64,000 nucleotides of DNA from NCBI GenBank assembly GCA_949130485.1, contig OX422189.1:9455992-9519991 (forward strand), given 5' to 3'. Shown here piece after piece: positions 1-12,473 of this stretch. Source of the DNA: Agelas oroides (lineage: Eukaryota > Porifera > Demospongiae > Agelasida > Agelasidae). The notes under the pieces were generated by a model. The model was not told where the DNA came from and did no database searches. It saw nothing but the letters and a program-made list of their open reading frames with translations. The translations under genes and the position numbers were made by a program. Each line of letters starts with the position of its first letter. The stretch's first letter is position 1.

Positions 1-255
1 CAGTTACTGTATGAAGGTGTAGTGTGTATGGTAGTGATTGTGAATTCTTCCTGTGCCTTTATACAGAAATGTTTCAGCATTTGTCGTTTCATCAATGTCA
101 TAGTTATGCTATGAATAAACGAGGAGCCTATATGTATTATGTACACTGCTTAGTCTTTCAATGATGACAGTTACCACCACCATATTTGGTATGATCATCA
201 GTCACATGGAGCTGCAGTGCATTGTGTACATCATTGTGGGTCTTGACTTCCTCAG

Positions 256-3180
256 CACTGGACCAAACTGGACATCACTGGAGGTCCCAGGCCGTGTGCA
301 AGGTCCAACCATGCTGCCTGTTGTATTGCTGGTCCCCTCACTGGACAGAAGCACCCACTACTGCTGGTGGGAGGTGGGCTCAGTGGAAGTATGTTCAGTC
401 GAAGTGTACTCAAAGACATGTGGGTGTTGGATGTTGACAGAGGAGTGTGGAGTGAGGTTAGTGAGTTGATTTCTCTGGTGTATGATGAGTTGTATCAAGA
501 GTGCATGTTATACATACGTACCATTGCTTACATACATGTGGCTGTGTGCCTTGAATCTCTTGTATAGCTAGCTACAGCAGCATGTACCCAGTGGATGTAT
601 ATATCAAATGTACATAGACTCATAGTTATGGATTTATGCTGAGCACAGTTTGCATATCTGAACAGTGTGTGTTCCAATGTACTTGCAATACTAGTGTACA
701 CACTAACACAAGTATGTTATGTAACGGATGTTTCATCAGCTGCTATTGCCTCCTCCTGTACAGGTTACTCTTCCCCAAGAAATGGGACCACGACGTGACC
801 ACACTGCTACTGTGTTTGGGTCTGGACACAACTTCAGGATGGTGGTCATGTTCGGTGGGATAAGGAGGCTTTTTGGAGACCTAATAGCTGAGACAACCCT
901 CCTTCATCTTGGTGAGTGTGCAGTTTGGAACATAACATGATACATGAGCAGGAACATTGGTGAAGCTGGACTCGAGTATTAGACCACCATCTGTGCAAAG
1001 TGTGGAAAATTTTGTTTTACCACAGTTTTTTTGCTCTCAGGGAGCACTTAAAATTGGTTTATTTCAGCTATAAGATGAGAGCTGTGTGAGTATGAAAGTA
1101 TAATTGTCGCTTTTAGCATTGTTTTAAGAAGTCAAGAAGTGTTTTTTATTGCTCTTTGGCTATAAAATTAAAGCAAAAGGACAAAACGGAACTAAAATGT
1201 AACTCAGTAATATGCATGATAGAAGTTCTTCATAAACAGCTGGACCAAAAGGTGGTCCCGGTCAAAAGCAGACCAGCCAGAGTGGTGATGCCACCACTAT
1301 ACATTCACCACCCAGTCCTATCTGCAAAGGAGTTAACAAAATCGCAAAAGAGAATGTCAACTGGTTTGGCTAGAGTCTATGAAATGAATTACTTGTGTAG
1401 CGTAATCTCTTATACTCTGCCACAGGGTCATAGTGCATGACTGAGTGGTAAGGGTATCTGACTGGCACTCAGAATCAACTGGGAAGTGAAGTACATTGTA
1501 CACTATATCAAATGATGTTTTCTGTTCCTTCCATTTCTTGGATATTTCAGCTGTCATGCCACCTTCTAGCTATGTCCATTTTGGGTTTGGTTAACATTGG
1601 TGCCCTAAGTTCAGATGCCGGCCTGTGTATTTCTCCTTCCTCCTCCCACACTTTCACACTTCTTTCCTTCGTCTCAGAGTGCCGCAGGGGTAGGTGGCAA
1701 GTAACAAGGGTTGTGACGAAGGGGGAGCTGGGGAAACCAGTAGAGAGGCTGAGGGAGCAGATGGAGAAGCTGCAGCTGCGTTCATCACACAGATCTGATG
1801 GGAAAGCAGGCATGTTGGAACAACAGCTGCCCGTGGCTGAGGAGAGCGTGAGGAGGTTGGAGGCAGAGAAACAGGCAGCTGAAACAAGAGCTGATATTGC
1901 AGAGAGAAGGGTAAATACTAGAGAAGTCTGGAAGGAGACAAACTGGTCGGATCAGAGAGAAGAGCTCTCTACATTACTAAACCTGTTCTCACTACCCAAT
2001 CTTCCTCACATTCATTCTACAGATTGCTGACCTACAGAGGAGAGCAGAAGAGGCAGAGAGGAGAGCCAGAGATGCAGAGAATACCACTACCGACCTCATA
2101 AGGCAGACCACTGATGCTAACCAGAGAATGAGGGAGGCAGAGGCTAGAGCTTGGGAATCCACACAAACTGTCGCACAAGCTGAACAAAGAGCTGCACAAT
2201 CTGACCAAAGGGCTACACAAGCTGAGCAAAGGGCCACACAAGCTGAGCAAAGGGCCACACAAGCTGAGCAAAGGGCTACACGAGCTGAGGCAGGAGCACA
2301 TTTCTTGCAGCAGCAGAATGAAGAAATGGCAGTGAGGGTGAGACAAGCGGAGCAGACAGCAAGAGAGGCGCAGGAGAGAGCAAGGATGACTGAGCAGAGA
2401 GCCCAGAGACTGGAGGCAAGAAGTCATGATCAGTTCTGGGTAGTAAATAGAGAAGAGATCCAGCTAACCCACCAGGAACTGGGCAGAGGTGGATGGGCTG
2501 TAGTGAAAGTAGCCAAGTTCCGAGGCCTCCGAGTGGCAGCCAAGTGTCTGCATACCCTCATTGTCTCTGACTACAACCGACAGCTGTTTGTGAGGGAGAT
2601 GAGTATTGCTGCCAGAGTGCGCCACCCCAACCTGGTGCAGTTCATTGGAGCTATGATGGAGGCAGAACCCATCATCCTGACAGAGCTGATGTCCACAAGC
2701 CTGAGGGCTGTCTTAGAGCGTAGGCCGTTCAACCATGCTCAGATCACCTCCATCAGCCTGGATGTGGCCAGAGCCCTCAACTACCTCCACCTGATGCACC
2801 CTGACCCCATCATCCATCGAGACATCAGCAGTGCTAACGTCCTGCTGGAGCCTGCGCCCAGCAACAGCTGGAGGGCCAAAGTATCTGACTATGGCTCAGC
2901 CAACTTCCTCCAGCAGCTGAGAACAGCAGGTCCTGGAAACCCAACATATGCTGCCCCAGAAGCCGACATTCCCTCTCAGCAGTCACCAAAAATGGATGTC
3001 TATAGCTATGGTGTTCTCCTGCTGGAGACGTGCAGCCGAAGGTTTCCCAATCCTGAAGAGTGTGAAGCCCTTCTCCAGCGAGTGCAGCAGCCAACCATGG
3101 TGGCACTGATCCGACAATGCATGGAACGAGAACCTACGAGAAGACCGACAATGAGTGACATCATTGGACAGTTGGAGTGA
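256..3180 (+). CDS. U1: Kelch-coiled coil-kinase gene, 5' truncated by window (exons 3-6)
   Basis: Visible exons are 256-456 (Kelch blade 5), 764-911 (blade 6), 1678-1910 (coiled coil) and 2023-3180 (coiled coil plus kinase, stop TGA). Splice sites are cag/GT type and phases match the complete copies. Exons 1-2 must lie upstream; bases 1-255 are intron 2. Exon 3 carries LLLVGGG and LKDMWVLDVD, exon 4 carries VVMFGG. The coiled coil has five QRA[AT] heptads. The kinase has a glycine loop (ELGRGGWAVV), VAAK lysine, REM glutamate in helix C, HRDISSAN catalytic loop, DYG in place of DFG, and APE. Relative to U2 the kinase differs at a few residues (MMEAE for MMEGE, LMSTS for LMATS, FNHAQ for FNPAQ). 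Exons and introns are nearly identical to U2 at an offset of about 9.29 kb. Intracellular signalling kinase by inference. Confidence 0.85.
2175..2290 (+). repeat. U1 21-bp heptad-coding repeat
   Basis: In-frame 21-bp units encoding QAEQRAT-type heptads in exon 6; I count five QRA[AT] cores. One unit equals one coiled-coil heptad, so copy number can change without a frameshift. Confidence 0.85.
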
Positions 3181-3948
3181 TGTGCACTATATAACACAAT
3201 CGTTTACGTAGAGCAATTAACTAGAAAGGCAATGGCATTGTTTTCACTTGTATCATCCAGATACTATAGCTGTTTGTTGAGTAACTATAAATCATGGTAT
3301 ATGTTTTTTGGTAATATTCTATATGAATTTTTATGTACAAATAAGTGTAATTATTGTGAGTGTGCGTTCTGAGTTTGTAGTGTGTGTCCTAGTTTGTTCT
3401 GAGTTTGCGCCATGTTCTTGCTACCCTGGACTGACTTGATGACAACACTTTGTGCAACCAGAACTGGTACAATCTGTGGATGGTACAAAATACAGTAATG
3501 AGATTCCAAATCCAAACTAGCTGTCAACTGGTCTTGTTCCCAGACCTCTCCCAAACATTTAGAAATTACTTTTGGTTTAGTTTAGTTAATTTTACAATTT
3601 TTTTCAGTTAGTTATAGTTTCAATTACTAAAACTCCAAACCCCCTTACTAAAAGGTATTTAGTTATAGTTATCAATGAAAAAAACATTGTTTCCAGTTTA
3701 GTTTAGTTATAGTTTCCACTTTAGTAAGAAAAATTTAGTTAGCCTCACTCCCATATGGCTAATGATGATAGCAGTGAGAGCATGGGAATGAGGTTAGCAA
3801 TGAAGGGCCCTCAACTTACTGAGCACAAATCTGTCAGCAGCCCCAAAGGTCAGCCACTATCTTCTAAACTACATAATAAGCTACAAGAAGATACGATACT
3901 AACATAAAAATATGTAGCAACTACCAACCATCAACGCCACACTGAAGA

Positions 3949-4478
3949 CTAGTCTCATCCCAGACCCTCAGCAAGACCCCCAGTAAGAAGGAAGGAGGGT
4001 CTGGTGAATATAGTTTCGAGCACTGGAGGAATTTTGGAGGTAACAATCTCATTGGCCAATTATCTTGTATGTACTAGCTTCCTGACCACAAGTACTTAGC
4101 TTTACTCATCACACATTTACAGACCTGCTTATCACACTTTCAATTTACTGAAGCCCAGCAAGTAACTTCAAAAGCTTAGCTTTACTGCTAGCCTGTGGAG
4201 TACCTTAATGTTACTTTTAATTGTGCATACTTAATTTAGCGATTTTTAATACACCTCGTTTAGCGTGTATTAATTTTAGCGTTTTTTTAACAGAAAGTTT
4301 AGTATAATGACATTCATACATTATTAATTGCGAGTACTTATTTTAGCGATAATGACTCTGACCGCTAAAATCGCTAAATTTAGTACGCGCAATTAAAAGT
4401 AACATTAAGGTATGTCACCAGACCATCCTCTCGCGTGCGTGTACCGTGTACCATACCGAGGGTCTGGGAATGAGACTA
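3949..4478. mobile_element. MITE with TAGTCTCAT termini and 8-bp target duplication (hAT-like), U1-U2 spacer
   Basis: The left end TAGTCTCATCCCAGACCCTC and right end GAGGGTCTGGGAATGAGACTA are inverted repeats. ACTGAAGA flanks both sides (3941-3948 and 4479-4486). No coding capacity. A second MITE is nested inside. An 8-bp duplication points to a hAT-type transposase acting in trans; that assignment is inference. Confidence 0.75.
4201..4412. mobile_element. Nested 212-bp MITE with about 45-bp TIRs and TA ends
   Basis: Left end TACCTTAATGTTACTTTTAA and right end TTAAAAGTAACATTAAGGTA are inverted repeats that extend to about 45 bp through AAATTTAGCGATTT. TA ends suggest a Tc1/mariner-type element. 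No ORF. Confidence 0.75.
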
Positions 4479-4781
4479 ACTGAAGATCTACTGGTAGATC
4501 ACACATTTGCTGCCAAACAATGACCTTGCTGGTTTGGGGGAGAGTGTAGTATTGTATTGAAACTATGTGAACTGGGTACGAGGCTACAAAAATTTGGTGT
4601 ATTGAAACCTCCTTACTCAGCTACTGCAAGAGACGTACAAGCTGAATAATGGGAAAATTTTTTGCAGTATAGCTATGGCTTATTAGCAGCAGTGATACTG
4701 TGGGTATATTCATACAAACAGTGGCTAAAATATGGGGGTATCACTGCCCAAATGGACCATGATAAATTGACGATAAACACA

Positions 4782-4880
4782 AATTTGACTAAATGTATTA
4801 CTGCACTGCAGCACTGCAAATTGCAACAATATAATAAAATATTATCATGCAATTTGCAGTGCTGCAGTAAAAGTCAAACT
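4782..4880. repeat. Long inverted repeat (hairpin), U1-U2 spacer
   Basis: TTACTGCA...GCACTGCAAATTGCA pairs with TGCAATTTGCAGTGCTGCAG; the arm is about 23 bp with a 5-nt insertion, an AT-rich loop and outer TTTGACT/AGTCAAA arms. It sits in a module of about 400 bp (4736-5140) that long spacers lack. Possible MITE or structured RNA source. Confidence 0.65.
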
Positions 4881-5894
4881 TATGACTCAAGGTCATTGAA
4901 ATTGAGGTTTATCACATTTCCTCCATGTACACTGCACTCACCCCATCAGAGCTGTATGGTACAATCTGTGGATGGTGTAGAACCCAATAGAATCCAATAC
5001 TACATGTGTCAACCGAGAGATCTGCTACAAGTGATCCGCTACAAGAGAAACCTTGTGTTGTCAATTGCTCCCAGTCTCTTCCTCCAGTATGCAGTGAAAG
5101 CTTGGAAGAGCTTCGGGCTACTGTCAATCACTGTCTGAAATATCTCATAGTTTTGTTGCCCTCATCATTCACTTGCACTAGCTCAGTATGCTGAATTATA
5201 CCCTGCCAGTACCATGACCACAATACTGTAGAACGTTTTACTTACTATACATAATTTGTGTACAGTAAACAGCGTATCAGTATGCTGACAGTATAACTGA
5301 ACAATCAACGAACCACATCTCCCTTTAAAAAATAGGCCTAGATGTACGCATCATTGCTTACACTGGGCCTAACATTTTGACAGAAACCTTGGCCAATCAG
5401 CATCTGGGGTAGCATTACGTTCTCGTTAGCCACACTACACATCCTAGCTACTAGAGTCTGCAAAGGAACTAATACTGCCACAACAAAATACACTGATCAC
5501 TCAAAGTCTCCATGCTGCTGCAAAACGTACCTTACCAGTGTTTGCTGATGATGGGCTCTAATTAGAGGCAAATGAGGGCGGGGCTGGAATTGCTGGAATG
5601 TAATCCGAACTTGAAAGGGCGTTGTACACCAAGTCGACTGTTTGCAACAAAGAGAGTGAGTTTTGGGGTATAAAATGATTGGATAGTATCAGGAATGCTT
5701 AATTCCTGCAAATAGTGCTCTGTGGACTGAGAAGGAACTGTGATTCCTACTTCCACAGTGCACAATGAAAAGGGAGGCAACTACACATTGCCATTGTCCA
5801 CCCTAACCTAACCCTAGTCTCGTGCTCAGACGACTTTTCACTGAGCGGGAATATAGTCTGGTAAACTGCGTATACCGTTTTGGTTCAATTACTG

Positions 5895-6389
5895 TGACGT
5901 CAGAGAGCAGGATGTCCCCCTGTGCATATTGCCCCATCGGACCACACTAACACATTGCCATTGTTCGCCCTATTAACCTAGTCTCGTGCTCAGACTACTT
6001 TTCACTGAGCGGGAATATAGTCTAGTCTGGTAAACTGTGTATACCATTTTTGGTTCCAAATTACTGTGACGTCACGTGAAATGGATTATGAATTATTAAA
6101 TTACTGTGATGTCAGAGGGCAGGATGTCCCCCCGGACATTGCACCCTAGTGCACAATGCCCCCCAGTGCAGAATGTCTCCCCGCCTACGTTATGCATGCA
6201 AACAGTCAACTGGATCATGAATCTAAAAATGCTCTAGCAAACAGCAAACTCTGAGACAGCCACTTGTGCTCCTTTCAAAAGATAGAATAACCTAGTCCAC
6301 GCGGTAGCTAGGGCCGCCTGATCAACGTTCATTTCGCTAGAGGATCGTTGGCACGTACGTAGTGTGGAATGTAATCTTCAATGACGTCA
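5895..6389 (+). promoter_or_regulatory. Cluster of CRE-like TGACGTCA sites upstream of U2
   Basis: Perfect TGACGTCA palindromes at 5895-5902, 6067-6074 and 6382-6389, plus a TGATGTCA near 6108. The second overlaps an E-box (TGACGTCACGTG, CACGTG at 6073-6078). The sites lie 1.1-1.6 kb upstream of the U2 ATG in a block built from two tandem partial copies. CREB/ATF control is a possibility from the motif only; no transcription start is identified. Confidence 0.4.
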
Positions 6390-6506
6390 AGCGGAAAAGA
6401 GTAATGCACCAGCATTCCGGTACAGTTTAATGAAAATGGAATAGGCAGTTTCCAGACCCATTTTTCCGGCAGGCATGAAAAGTGGGGTCTGGGAACAAGA
6501 AGACTA

Positions 6507-6525
6507 TCCTTACCCTAACCCTAAC
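6507..6525. repeat. Interstitial telomere-like CCCTAA motif
   Basis: TACCCTAACCCTAACC upstream of U2. The same short motif recurs upstream of every copy, near 15802, 27805, 37326, 49074 and 60355. Too short to be a former telomere; inherited with the duplicated unit. Confidence 0.6.
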
Positions 6526-7495
6526 CATTGTTCCTAAACCATGTAGCCATTGTTCTCAAATTAGTAGCAGCGATTCTGGATACTCAAAATTTCTGTCAAA
6601 AACTTCTGTCAAAAACTGCAGGCACTATCCATTATCAAAATTCAAACATCTATACACCGGAAAGCTCTCAGTGAGCTCATTTGATCAACTTTGCTGATAC
6701 GGAAGTTGCAATTAAATTCTAATTGAAGGAGAATTAAAAACTGGTACTAGACCTGATTAGTTTCAGACTAGTGTGTTGGTCACTCGTAGCTCGTTTTTAA
6801 TTTTCCATATTAAATGAAAATGTAAGTACTAAAGCCAATTACGTTCAGACTACCCACGATTTTTTGCAAAGAGCAGGCGTTGGGACATTGTTTGATGTGC
6901 ATTGGTCACTCGTACATGTAGCACAAGCCAATTCTGAGAACAACCTGCTTCTATCAATCTTCTGGAACCACTATATTAAGAGACAACACCAAGTATGAAC
7001 CATGAGAGGGCGTACCCTCTTACGTATGAATGATTTTCAGGGTCTGCCTCTAGGCGTATTGGCACCCTAGAATATCTCTGTATTGTATTACAAAGATCAT
7101 TAAGTTTCTGTAATTCTCCATAAACTAGTGTGTGTCTCAGGAAAGTAAAGTTTTTGTCTCAGGGTAGACAATTAGTGATGTCATCCACAGTTAATAAATG
7201 GAATAGCCCAATAATCCTACCAAGGGGTATGGCCGGAAGTTATTGGGATTTTTATAAAGTGTTCTCTAAAAAATACTAACCAATTTATATGGTGATCTCA
7301 GCTACCTAGTTGTAACTAATGTTTCTTTGACCTGAAATCCAGTGGACTATGATACGTGTGCATACCGTACACAAAGATATTTGTGTTGTGTTAGCGGTCA
7401 AGACGATGATGTTATTTTGGAGTTTGTATTATCATATGCCTACTCATCTCTAATTGTATATATGACTTCATTGTGCTACCACTATACAGTAAACT

Positions 7496-10400
7496 ATGGC
7501 TGCTCATTACACCAGCTATGAGCCACTGCCCAGATCTATCCATGCTACTGTTGCTATGGACAATAAGCTGCACATGTGGGGTGGGTTCACTGCGTCAAAG
7601 GAGAAGTCACGACAGGTAGCACGAAAAATTGAGGTGTTTGACATCTCCAAGGAACTATGGGAGCAGAAACCAACCCATGGCACCCCACCACCTGGACTGT
7701 GGGACACTGCGTACACAGTGGTGGGGTCATGTCTGTTTGTGTTTGGAGGGTCTGATGGTATGTCCCGTCACAACACCCTCTTCAAGCTTGACCTACGCAC
7801 CTTTCAGTGGGAGCAGGTGCAAGTATCAAACCCCTCCAGTGGCCCACAGAGGAAGGATGGCTGCGGGATGGTTTCCTATGGTGATAACCAGCTGGTGGTT
7901 TTTGGTGGGTCCATGGGTGTTGCTGAGTACACAGATGAACTGCATGTCTTTGACTTAGGCAAAGGTGAGTACAGTCTGTGTACCAAACCACAAGCCAAGC
8001 AATATTATACGGTTCATGCATATGGTGCAGTAAGGACGTTATGCCTGGAGTGACTGTTATCAGATTCTGAGTGGGTACAACCAAGGGAGCACTGACCACA
8101 AACTTGACTTGATGAGCCCTTGGTATAACAGTCCCTCCAGACTTTGGTGATGCCAGACAAGAAGGGTGGCAGCAACAACATGCTACTCACGATAAACGTA
8201 AACAGATTTGATTGTACACAAAGTGTACCTTGTGTTGGTTGCTAGTCTCATTGAGCACACTCTGTTAAGTTGTGTTGATTGATTTGCTTCAACTTGTTTT
8301 CCTTGATGAGAATGTTGAGTAGTCCATCTGAACAAGTCACCAAGCTGCAGATGGTTGGATTGTGCACACATGAACTATGGCCTGGGAATAAGACTAGTGG
8401 AAGATTAAAGTGTTCCAGATCTCTCTTAGCTGTATGTGTGGTTCATTGTCCAACTAATCAGTGCGCAATAATGTGGTTGTTGGAGGAAATCTCAATCTAC
8501 TACTTGTGTGCCATAGGACAACCTACACATGTTCTGACCTGTATTAGTGGTCATCTCCAGTTGAGACTCTCTTCACTATAATTATGTGTGAATCATTGTC
8601 CAACTAATCAGGTCACAATGCTGTATTGTCATGTTCCTCTCCACTGTTACAACAGGAGAGTGGTCATCTCCAGCTGTGACTGGCACAAAGCCGCCTCCTC
8701 TCTCCGCCTTCTCCTTCACCAAAGTTGACAGCAGGAGGGCTGTGGTGTATGGAGGGAGGACAGATGGAGGAACATCTGGTGATGCCTATATACTTGAGCT
8801 GGATAAGTGGGTGTGTGCAATATAGAATTGTGTAACATGTGACAATATGTTAATGACTAGCTTTGATTGGAAAGGAGCAATGATACTTGCAGTTGTTGAC
8901 ATGTAACTAGGCTGTGTTGTCATGAACCTTCACGTTCAACAATGGAGCTCTTTCATGTTAAAACCACTCTAAGTATGTGAGTCAATTTCGAATACCACTA
9001 GTGTACGGTGGGAGGACAGCTGGTTGTCAGTCAGTTATGTACATGAGCTGGATAAGTGTGTGAGTGTAACGGGTTGTGGACTAGTTTTGAAGTAGGTCAT
9101 TGGAAGGAAGCCACAATATTTGATTGTTGACATGATGTAACTAGGTTATGTTGTCATGACAGTACTTTCAACTTGTAACCTAATTAATGTTGGAAATTAG
9201 ATACTGCAGCATGTTTTATCACTCTAACAAGGTTGAGGATATACAAACTATCAGTTACTGTATGAAGGTGTAGTGTGTATGGTAGTGATTGTGAATTCTT
9301 CCTGTGCCTTTATACAGAAATGTTTCAGCATTTGTCGTTTCATCAATGTCATAGTTATGCTATGAATAAACGAGGAGCCTATATGTATTATGTACACTGC
9401 TTAGTCTTTCAATGATGACAGTTACCACCACCATATTTGGTATGATCATCAGTCACATGGAGCTGCAGTGCATTGTGTACATGACTGTGGGTCTTGACTT
9501 CCTCAGCACTGGACCAAACTGGACATCACTGGAGGTCCCAGGCCGTGTGCAAGGTCCAACCATGCTGCCTGTTGTATTGCTGGTCCCCTCACTGGACAGA
9601 AGCACCCACTACTGCTGGTGGGAGGTGGGCTCAGTGGAAGTATGTTCAGTCGAAGTGTACTCAAAGACATGTGGGTGTTGGATGTTGACAGAGGAGTGTG
9701 GAGTGAGGTTAGTGAGTTGATTTCTCTGGTGTATGATGAGTTGTATCAAGAGTGCATGTTATACATACGTACCATTGCTTACATACATGTGGCTGTGTGC
9801 CTTGAATCTCTTGTATAGCTAGCTACAGCAGCATGTACCCAGTGGATGTATATATCAAATGTACATAGACTCATAGTTATGGATTTATGCTGAGCACAGT
9901 TTGCATATCTGAACAGTGTGTGTTCCAATGTACTTGCAATACTAGTGTACACACTAACACAAGTATGTTATGTAACGGATGTTTCATCAGCTGCTATTGC
10001 CTCCTCCTGTACAGGTTACTCTTCCCCAAGAAATGGGACCACGACGTGACCACACTGCTACTGTGTTTGGGTCTGGACACAACTTCAGGATGGTGGTCAT
10101 GTTCGGTGGGATAAGGAGGCTTTTTGGAGACCTAATAGCTGAGACAACCCTCCTTCATCTTGGTGAGTGTGCAGTTTGGAACATAACATGATACATGAGC
10201 AGGAACATTGGTGAAGCTGGACTCGAGTATTAGACCACCATCTGTGCAAAGTGTGGAAAATTTTGTTTTACCACAGTTTTTTTGCTCTCAGGGAGCACTT
10301 AAAATTGGTTTATTTCAGCTATAAGATGAGAGCTGTGTGAGTATGAAAGTATAATTGTCGCTTTTAGCATTGTTTTAAGAAGTCAAGAAGTGTTTTTTAT

Positions 10401-12473
10401 TGCTCTTTGGCTATAAAATTAAAGCAAAAGGACAAAACGGAACTAAAATGTAACTCAGTAATATGCATGATAGAAGTTCTTCATAAACAGCTGGACCAAA
10501 AGGTGGTCCCGGTCAAAAGCAGACCAGCCAGAGTGGTGATGCCACCACTATACATTCACCACCCAGTCCTATCTGCAAAGGAGTTAACAAAATCGCAAAA
10601 GAGAATGTCAACTGGTTTGGCTAGAGTCTATGAAATGAATTACTTGTGTAGCGTAATCTCTTATACTCTGCCACAGGGTCATAGTGCATGACTGAGTGGT
10701 AAGGGTATCTGACTGGCACTCAGAATCAACTGGGAAGTGAAGTACATTGTACACTATATCAAATGATGTTTTCTGTTCCTTCCATTTCTTGGATATTTCA
10801 GCTGTCATGCCACCTTCTAGCTATGTCCATTTTGGGTTTGGTTAACATTGGTGCCCTAAGTTCAGATGCCGGCCTGTGTATTTCTCCTTCCTCCTCCCAC
10901 ACTTTCACACTTCTTTCCTTCGTCTCAGAGTGCCGCAGGGGTAGGTGGCAAGTAACAAGGGTTGTGACGAAGGGGGAGCTGGGGAAACCAGTAGAGAGGC
11001 TGAGGGAGCAGATGGAGAAGCTGCAGCTGCGTTCATCACACAGATCTGATGGGAAAGCAGGCATGTTGGAACAACAGCTGCCCGTGGCTGAGGAGAGCGT
11101 GAGGAGGTTGGAGGCAGAGAAACAGGCAGCTGAAACAAGAGCTGATATTGCAGAGAGAAGGGTAAATACTAGAGATGTCTGGAAGGAGACAAACTGGTCG
11201 GATCAGAGAGAAGAGCTCTCTACATTACTAAACCTGTTCTCACTACCCAATCTTCCTCACATTCATTCTACAGATTGCTGACCTACAGAGGAGAGCAGAA
11301 GAGGCAGAGAGGAGAGCCAGAGATGCAGAGAATACCACTACCGACCTCATAAGGCAGACCACTGATGCTAACCAGAGAATGAGGGAGACAGAGGCTAGAG
11401 CTTGGGAATCCACACAAACTGTCGCACAAGCTGAACAAAGAGCTGCACAATCTGACCAAAGGGCTACACAAGCTGAGCAAAGGGCCACACAAGCTGAGCA
11501 AAGGGCCACACAAGCTGAGCAAAGGGCCACACAAGCTGAGCAAAGGGCCACACAAGCTGAGCAAAGGGCTACACGAGCTGAGGCAGGAGCACATTTCTTG
11601 CAGCAGCAGAATGAAGAAATGGCAGTGAGGGTGAGACAAGCGGAGCAGACAGCAAGAGAGGCGCAGGAGAGAGCAAGGATGACTGAGCAGAGAGCCCAGA
11701 GACTGGAGGCAAGAAGTCATGATCAGTTCTGGGTAGTAAATAGAGAAGAGATCCAGCTAACCCACCAGGAGCTGGGCAGAGGTGGGTGGGCTGTAGTGAA
11801 AGTAGCCAAGTTCCGAGGCCTCCGAGTGGCAGCCAAGTGTCTGCATACCCTCATTGTCTCTGACTACAACCGACAGCTGTTTGTGAGGGAGATGAGTATT
11901 GCTGCCAGAGTGCGCCACCCCAACCTGGTGCAGTTCATTGGAGCTATGATGGAGGGAGAACCCATCATCCTGACAGAGCTGATGGCCACAAGCCTGAGGG
12001 CTGTCTTAGAGCGTAGGCCGTTCAACCCTGCTCAGATCACCTCCATCAGCCTGGATGTGGCCAGAGCCCTCAACTACCTCCACCTGATGCACCCTGACCC
12101 CATCATCCATCGAGACATCAGCAGTGCTAACGTCCTGCTGGAGCCTGCGCCCAGCAACAGCTGGAGGGCCAAAGTATCTGACTATGGCTCAGCCAACTTC
12201 CTCCAGCAGCTGAGAACAGCAGGTCCTGGAAACCCAACATATGCTGCCCCAGAAGCCGACATTCCCTCTCAGCAGTCACCAAAAATGGATGTCTACAGCT
12301 ACGGTGTTCTCCTGCTGGAGACGTGCAGTCGAAGGTTTCCCAATCCAGAAGAGTGTGAAGCCCTTCTCCAGCGAGTGCAGCAGCCAACCATGGTGGCACT
12401 GATCCGACAATGCATGGAACGAGAACCTACGAGAAGGCCGACAATGAGTGACATCATTGGACAGTTGGAGTGA
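7496..12473 (+). CDS. U2: six-exon Kelch-propeller / coiled-coil / TKL-like kinase, 801 aa
   Basis: Exons: 7496-7964, 8656-8810, 9507-9707, 10015-10162, 10929-11161, 11274-12473; intron phases 1,0,0,1,0. The spliced length is 2406 nt with no internal stop. The start is fixed by an in-frame TAA two codons upstream (TAA ACT ATG). Residues about 1-325 form six Kelch repeats (LHMWGG, LFVFGG, LVVFGG, AVVYGG, LLLVGGG, VVMFGG). A coiled coil of about 210 residues follows, with seven QRA[AT] heptads. The C-terminal kinase has its ATP lysine near 590, HRD near 681 and DYG near 705. The kinase ends in a TKL-like manner (DVYSYGVLLLE, RRPTMSDI). No signal peptide or membrane helix, so probably cytosolic. 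Function inferred: propeller binds a ligand, coiled coil oligomerises, kinase signals. Intron 4 (about 770 bp) holds no recognisable gene. Confidence 0.9.
11425..11582 (+). repeat. U2 21-bp heptad-coding repeat
   Basis: Same repeat with seven QRA[AT] cores, two more than the otherwise near-identical U1. The recent change therefore added or removed exactly 42 bp. Confidence 0.85.

Larger units (their letters stand above)
3181..7495. other. Short spacer U1-U2
   Basis: No intact gene seen. In order: a 3' region shared by all copies (3181-3560), an AT-rich TTTAGTTA-type stretch (3560-3740), a nested MITE pair (3949-4478), a segment with weak ORF conservation (4540-4740), a long hairpin module (4736-5140), a unique-looking stretch (5140-5780), a block with two tandem partial copies of about 160 bp and CRE-like sites (5780-6390), a short CCCTAA motif (about 6507-6525), and the region before exon 1. 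The last 150 bp end in CTATACAG/TAAACTATG, which could be the acceptor of a 5'UTR intron. Confidence 0.7.

Noticed and set aside
161..469. A 102-aa frame beginning MMTVTTT over exon 3 (also at 9412 and similar places)
   Set aside because: It runs through intron sequence and reads the Kelch exon in the wrong frame; the correct frame starts after the acceptor at 256 and gives a Kelch blade.
2032..2427. Antisense frame rich in Leu-Cys-Ser-Ala repeats over the coiled-coil exon, repeated in every copy
   Set aside because: It is the mirror of the 21-bp heptad repeat on the sense strand; the sense frame is spliced into a coherent protein.
2834..3106. Antisense frame MPPWLAAALAG over the kinase exon in each copy
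   Set aside because: Shadow of the conserved kinase sense frame; no known domain.
6507..6525. Chromosome end or telomere fusion
   Set aside because: Only two to three CCCTAA units, repeated with each array unit; not a telomere.
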